From: Triglochin maritima | Lineage: Eukaryota > Streptophyta > Magnoliopsida > Alismatales > Juncaginaceae | Assembly: GCA_963682175.1 (NCBI GenBank) | Contig: OY821771.1 | Coordinates: 40,816,201-40,880,200 of the forward strand | DNA length: 64,000 bases | Reading direction: 5' to 3' | Shown: positions 60,573 to 64,000 of the stretch, piece after piece | How positions within the stretch are numbered: the first letter of the stretch is position 1 | Layout of the letters: each line of letters starts with the position of its first letter | Program-made: the position numbers and the translations under genes | The notes under the pieces: model-generated | Databases searched by the model: none | What the model was told of the DNA's origin: nothing | What the model saw: the letters and a program-made list of their open reading frames with translations, nothing else

Positions 60573-63282
60573 ATGTCTCGGAGGCCAGGGAAGCAGCCAG
60601 CAGTTCCCCCGGTGTACCCGTATGAGGTAACATTACGTTATTTATTTGTTTTAAAAAAAAAAAAAAAAAAGTCGTCGGCGTCCGAGGGAGACGCCCCCCG
60701 CATGGGGCGGGCGTCCGAGGAAGCCGCTCCCCCTATGGGGGGAGCGGCTTCCGAGGACGCCCGACCCATGCGGGGGGCGTCTCCCTCGGACGCCGACCCG
60801 TAGCGGGAGACGTCTTCGGAAGACGTCTCCCCGATGGGGGAGACGTCTACCGAGGACGTCTCCCCGTAGGAGGAGGCGTCTCCGACAGACGCCTCCACCT
60901 TGCGGGAGGCGTCTCTCGCAGACGCCTCCTCCTTTTTTTGTTTTTTTAATTAATAAATATCATAATTACTTTAATAAATAGTGATAAATCAAAAAAATTA
61001 ATTTAACAAATTCTTATTAAGTTTAACATTTGTGATATTTAGTTTTAACAAATTTTGATTTAGTTTAACAATTGTTTTAATTTAGTTTAACAAATTTTAA
61101 TTTAATTTAACAAATTTTGATTTAGTTTAACAATTTTGATAAATAAGTTTAACAAATTTTGATTTAGTTTAACAATTTTGATAAATATGATAATTTAGTT
61201 TAACAAATTTAACAAATTTGTATTTAAAATTTCAATAAATAGTCATCGGGTCACAGTGGAGGGAGAGGCAAGTCGATACCATTACACGCCTTCCGTTCTT
61301 TAGAGGATGATTCAGCACCGCGTCATCCACGTAGACGGGGGATATCTGCTTCGGTCAGGAGGGAGAGGGAGGCATTACGTCGTCGTGAGGAGGAGGATGA
61401 TTCTTTCGATGATGAGCATGTCGATAGTTTTGACGACGAGAGCGACGATGATGGCCCGTATGATGTGCGGCCGGAGGTGGAGAGGCAGGGGGATTATAGC
61501 GGAGGACGTGGTCGAGCGGGTACTTCTACTTCCGCCGGATGGATGGTGCGGAAGGGTAGGGGTGGGAGGTTTACGACCGGGGATTCGAGCTCGTGCACTG
61601 TTGATCCCCGCGCTCAGAAGAAGAAGAGGGTGCAGGACGATTCTTGGATCGTGAGCAGTATGACGCCTGGTGGTCCTTTAGATGGGAGCGTCATTCCTAG
61701 TTTCTGGGGTCACATCGCTAGACGGATCTGGGACGGAGAGGATCGGAAGGTTCTTAAGTGCCATAATCGGCACAGAGCCTGTACAGCACTACAGGGTTGG
61801 CGGTCTACACTGAGTGCTGATATCAGAGAGGAGATTAGTGCCACGCATTTGGGGCACTTACCGTACAGCATGTTCCCTTATCTCGACATGCCTTTGATTT
61901 CGGCGTTTGTGGAGCGGTGGCAGCCTGACACCAACACTTTCCACATGCCTTTCGGAGAGATGACGATCATGCTTCACGATGTTTTCCAGATCCTGCGCAT
62001 TCCTGTGGATGGTCGTCTGGTTAGTGCTCAGGGGTCGACGTCTGAGCTGAGGTGTTATGTGGCAGAGTTGCTTGGTGTCACACCTGATGGTCTGGCCAGA
62101 GATACAGCTTTATGGAGTGGTGGTGGTGTCGGCATCGACTCCCTTGAGGACCTATGCAGACGGGCACGACCTCCGCGGGCCGATGATACACAGTTGACGG
62201 CGTACCTATTCTTGATGCTCGGAGCCGTCTTGTTTGTCGACAAGAGTGGTTGTCGGATCAGACCACGCGATCTACTGGAGGCTAGGGACCCGGAGACCGT
62301 TCGTGAGTACTCGTGGGGGTCAGCGACGTTGGCATACCTGTACCGGCAGCTTGGGATAGCTAGCCGTGCGGATTGTTCTGGGATTGCAGGTTGTCTTACG
62401 CTGCTGCAGGCGTGGATATACGAGTACTTTCCTGCATTCCGCCCGCATCGTGAGCGGAAGATTATCGACGAGGGTCATCCACGTTCGGGTATGTGGGCCG
62501 TCCGGAGCGAGGACAAGAGCGATGGACGATTGCGTTCCATCCGCGCACGGCTAGATCAGATGACTGCATCAGAGGTATCAAACTTTACACCATTTATTTA
62601 ATTTTAAGATGTATTATTATTAATGTGTTAAACTTTAGGTGGAGTGGTTACCCTATGGTCCTGACCCAGCAGCGGATGTCCCGAGGACTTTATTGATGGG
62701 TCTTATTCGTTATCGGGATATCATAGAGCCTTATATGCCCGATCGGGTCTTGCGTCAGTTAGGATATGTTCAGGTGATCCCGGTTGACATTCCGACACCA
62801 GAGCATGCGGTGCGGTCTGCGACAGCAGCGACGTACGACGTCAGGTTCCCCGCTTCTACAGCGGAATCGACTTGGCGGACATTTCCGAGATCATGCCGAT
62901 TGTTCCTTGGCGACTTCAGACGTAGTCGCGACCCCTCCGAGTGTGATGCACGTTATCTTGATTGGTTCGGTAGTTACTCACATCCTATCATCGTCCGTGG
63001 TGCCTCCCGGAGAGCAGCTCGACCACCAGATAGGACGTGTGGCGATCTGGTAATTTTTCCATTTTATCTAAATTTATTTGTACCGTATAATTTGTTAATG
63101 TACGCTAATGTTAATGTTATGTGCAGTGGATGGGTAAGATGATACGGGCTGTAGACCCAATCTTGCAGATGAGGGATGAGCTGCCAGACGATGCCAGAGC
63201 TGCATGCGGAGATGTGGATCAGATCATACAGTCATGGCATACTCAGTTAGGCATCTCCGACCATGATTCGGATGATGAGTAG
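60573..63282 (+). CDS. Plant mobile domain (PMD) protein carried by MULE copy 2
   Basis: Four exons: 60573-60626, 61243-62574, 62639-63049 and 63127-63282, giving 650 residues with no internal stop. Exon 1 encodes MSRRPGKQPAVPPVYPYE. Exon 2 starts with an Arg- and acid-rich disordered part (about 19-100), then the PMD: VLKCHNRHRACTALQ, YLDMPLISAFVERW, FHMPFGEMTIMLHDVFQIL, LFVDKSGCRIRPRDLLEARD, YSWGSATLAYLYRQLG and AWIYEYFPAFRPHRERK. The acidic end is DHDSDDE. The domain is the one in MAIN, MAIL1 and the PP7-long-form relatives, which help silence transposons in Arabidopsis; what transposon copies do is unknown. The exon 3 end is the weakest part: the last about 20 codons read better in another frame (PPGEQLDHQIGRVAIW), so a small frameshift may exist. 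Intron 1 (616 bp) carries a GC-rich inverted-repeat array. Confidence 0.8.
60673..60932. repeat. GC-rich inverted-repeat array in PMD intron 1 of MULE copy 2
   Basis: About ten alternating words of the type GGCGTCCGAGG, GGAGACGTC, GACGCCTCC and GACGCCCCC, with short spacers such as CCGCATGGGG or CCCCTATGGGG at hairpin tips. The array is far more GC-rich than the flanking A- and T-runs. Frames through it are not protein-coding. Confidence 0.85.
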
Positions 63283-63289
63283 GCTGATC

Positions 63290-63642
63290 TGTTGTACCGT
63301 ACTCTTAGTATTTGCATTTATATTTGTTTATCTGTTGTACGCTTAGTATTTGTGTTTGCTTATCTGTGGTACGCTTAGTATTTGCATTTATATTTGTTTA
63401 TCTGTTGTACGTTTATTATTTATTATTTGTGTTTGTGTTTGCTAACATGTCGTACGCTTATTGTTTGTATTTGTGTTTTGCTTATCTGTTGTACCCTTAT
63501 TATTTGTATTTGTGTTTGATAACCTTTCGTACTATTATATATAATGCAAATAAAGCAAACATATCAAAACATATTACATAATAAAGCAACACTATATAAT
63601 GTACAAACATATCAAAACATATTACATAATTATACAAACATA
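63290..63642. repeat. Tandem repeats between the convergent PMD and OTU genes
   Basis: From 63290 to about 63535 a unit around TATCTGTTGTACGCTTAGTA with TATTTGTGTTTG recurs four to six times. From 63555 to about 63660 the phrase CAAACATATCAAAACATATT occurs three times. Both blocks lie in the short space where the two genes' transcripts should end. Confidence 0.75.
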
Positions 63643-64000
63643 TCAAAACATATTACATAATTGTTGCCAATATGCTATCCTATGTTGGTACTCCAGCTCC
63701 CATCCAATAACACTCTCATCTCGTATTTGATACCACAGAGTCGCTATAGGAGGTACGGGGAATCCCTCATTCAATTCCAAACGAATGTAATGAGCGTAAC
63801 TCCCTAAATGAGCAATAATCAACTCTCTGCACGGTCTCGTCACGGTAGGCGGACTCTCCCAAGGTAGAACTGTAAGACATGGGTACAACGAACCATCATT
63901 TCCGAGAGAGAAGAACATAACTGCACACTTGTAAAAATTTGCAATGGGAAACAAGTCCGTCCACGTCTCCATATAGTGATTCTCGCCACAAGGTCCCCCG
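63643..64000 (-). CDS. C-terminal part of MULE-borne OTU-protease-like protein (partial)
   Basis: The frame is open from the right edge (GPCGENHYMETWTDLF) to a stop at 63643 and has no start in the window; the apparent ATG at 63972 is internal. It reads CAVMFFSLGNDGSLYPCLTV, then LPWESPP, IIAHLG, YAHYIRLEL and PVPPIATLWYQ. This pattern, with a His in YAHYIRL followed by a G-x-P-x-PP and a W, matches the end of the OTU-like cysteine protease domain that plant MULE proteins carry behind the transposase. The His would be the catalytic one. The role of this domain in transposition is unknown. The gene converges on the PMD gene. Confidence 0.6.
   Translation of the reverse strand, partial: GGPCGENHYMETWTDLFPIANFYKCAVMFFSLGNDGSLYPCLTVLPWESPPTVTRPCRELIIAHLGSYAHYIRLELNEGFPVPPIATLWYQIRDESVIGWELEYQHRIAYWQQLCNMF

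Larger units (their letters stand above)
60418..64000. mobile_element. Mutator-like element, MULE copy 2 (right end outside the window)
   Basis: The left terminus at 60427 reads TGAACTGCTAAACATCGCC and continues with ATTACTTAAATCGCCCC and AAATTGCCC, matching the terminal repeats of copy 1. The nine bases before it, AAAGTTTAC, are the candidate target duplication; the partner copy lies beyond 64000. The PMD gene reads rightward from this end, and an OTU-like gene reads leftward from outside the window. Confidence 0.82.

Noticed and set aside
60468..60898. Frames through the GC-rich array (111 codons plus, 86 codons minus)
   Set aside because: The plus frame contains the real PMD exon 1 but then runs through the intron array; the minus frame is the array read backwards.

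Overview
The window is nuclear DNA of a flowering plant, most likely a eudicot. Genes have many short introns with GT..AG borders, the spacers are AT-rich, and plant-specific families are present: a LysM receptor kinase, a CML38/39-type calmodulin-like protein and plant mobile domain (PMD) proteins. Nothing in it looks bacterial or organellar, and the species cannot be told from sequence alone.

Layout. Positions 1-865 hold a tandem array of a 22-bp unit. At about 0.9-1.9 kb lies a broken PMD/DUF1985-like gene on the minus strand. Four intact-looking housekeeping or signalling genes follow on the minus strand: a DEAD-box rRNA-processing helicase of the DDX18/Has1 type (2.9-8.3 kb, 12 exons), a LYK4/LYK5-like LysM receptor kinase (9.9-12.35 kb, 2 exons), a PhoD-like metallophosphatase with a C-terminal membrane anchor (14.3-18.76 kb, 9 exons) and the spliceosomal DEAH helicase PRP16 (30.9-41.7 kb, 16 exons). 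A single-exon calmodulin-like gene sits on the plus strand at 27.6-28.0 kb. The exon models come from reading splice borders and frames together; each of the four spliced models stays open from start to stop.

Mobile DNA. At 21.25-26.70 kb lies a complete Mutator-like element (MULE) with about 60-bp terminal inverted repeats and a perfect 9-bp target duplication. It carries a decayed PMD gene, and its middle has been replaced by a Ty1/copia fragment without LTRs. A second, better preserved relative enters at 60.43 kb and runs off the right edge. It has an open PMD gene and, converging on it, the C-terminal end of an OTU-protease-like gene typical of MULEs. In both copies the short first exon lies just inside the terminal repeat, and intron 1 carries a GC-rich inverted-repeat array. 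Small hAT-type MITEs with 8-bp target duplications lie in introns of the helicase and phosphatase genes and upstream of the receptor kinase. LTR-like remnants rich in the palindrome GGTCGACC lie at 42.7-45.25 kb and 53.5-54.35 kb.

The five host genes do not form a pathway; they are ordinary neighbours. From 42.2 to 60.4 kb I can support no host gene. The most interesting structure is the two-copy PMD-carrying MULE family, which looks like a self-contained transposon design with mirrored ends.
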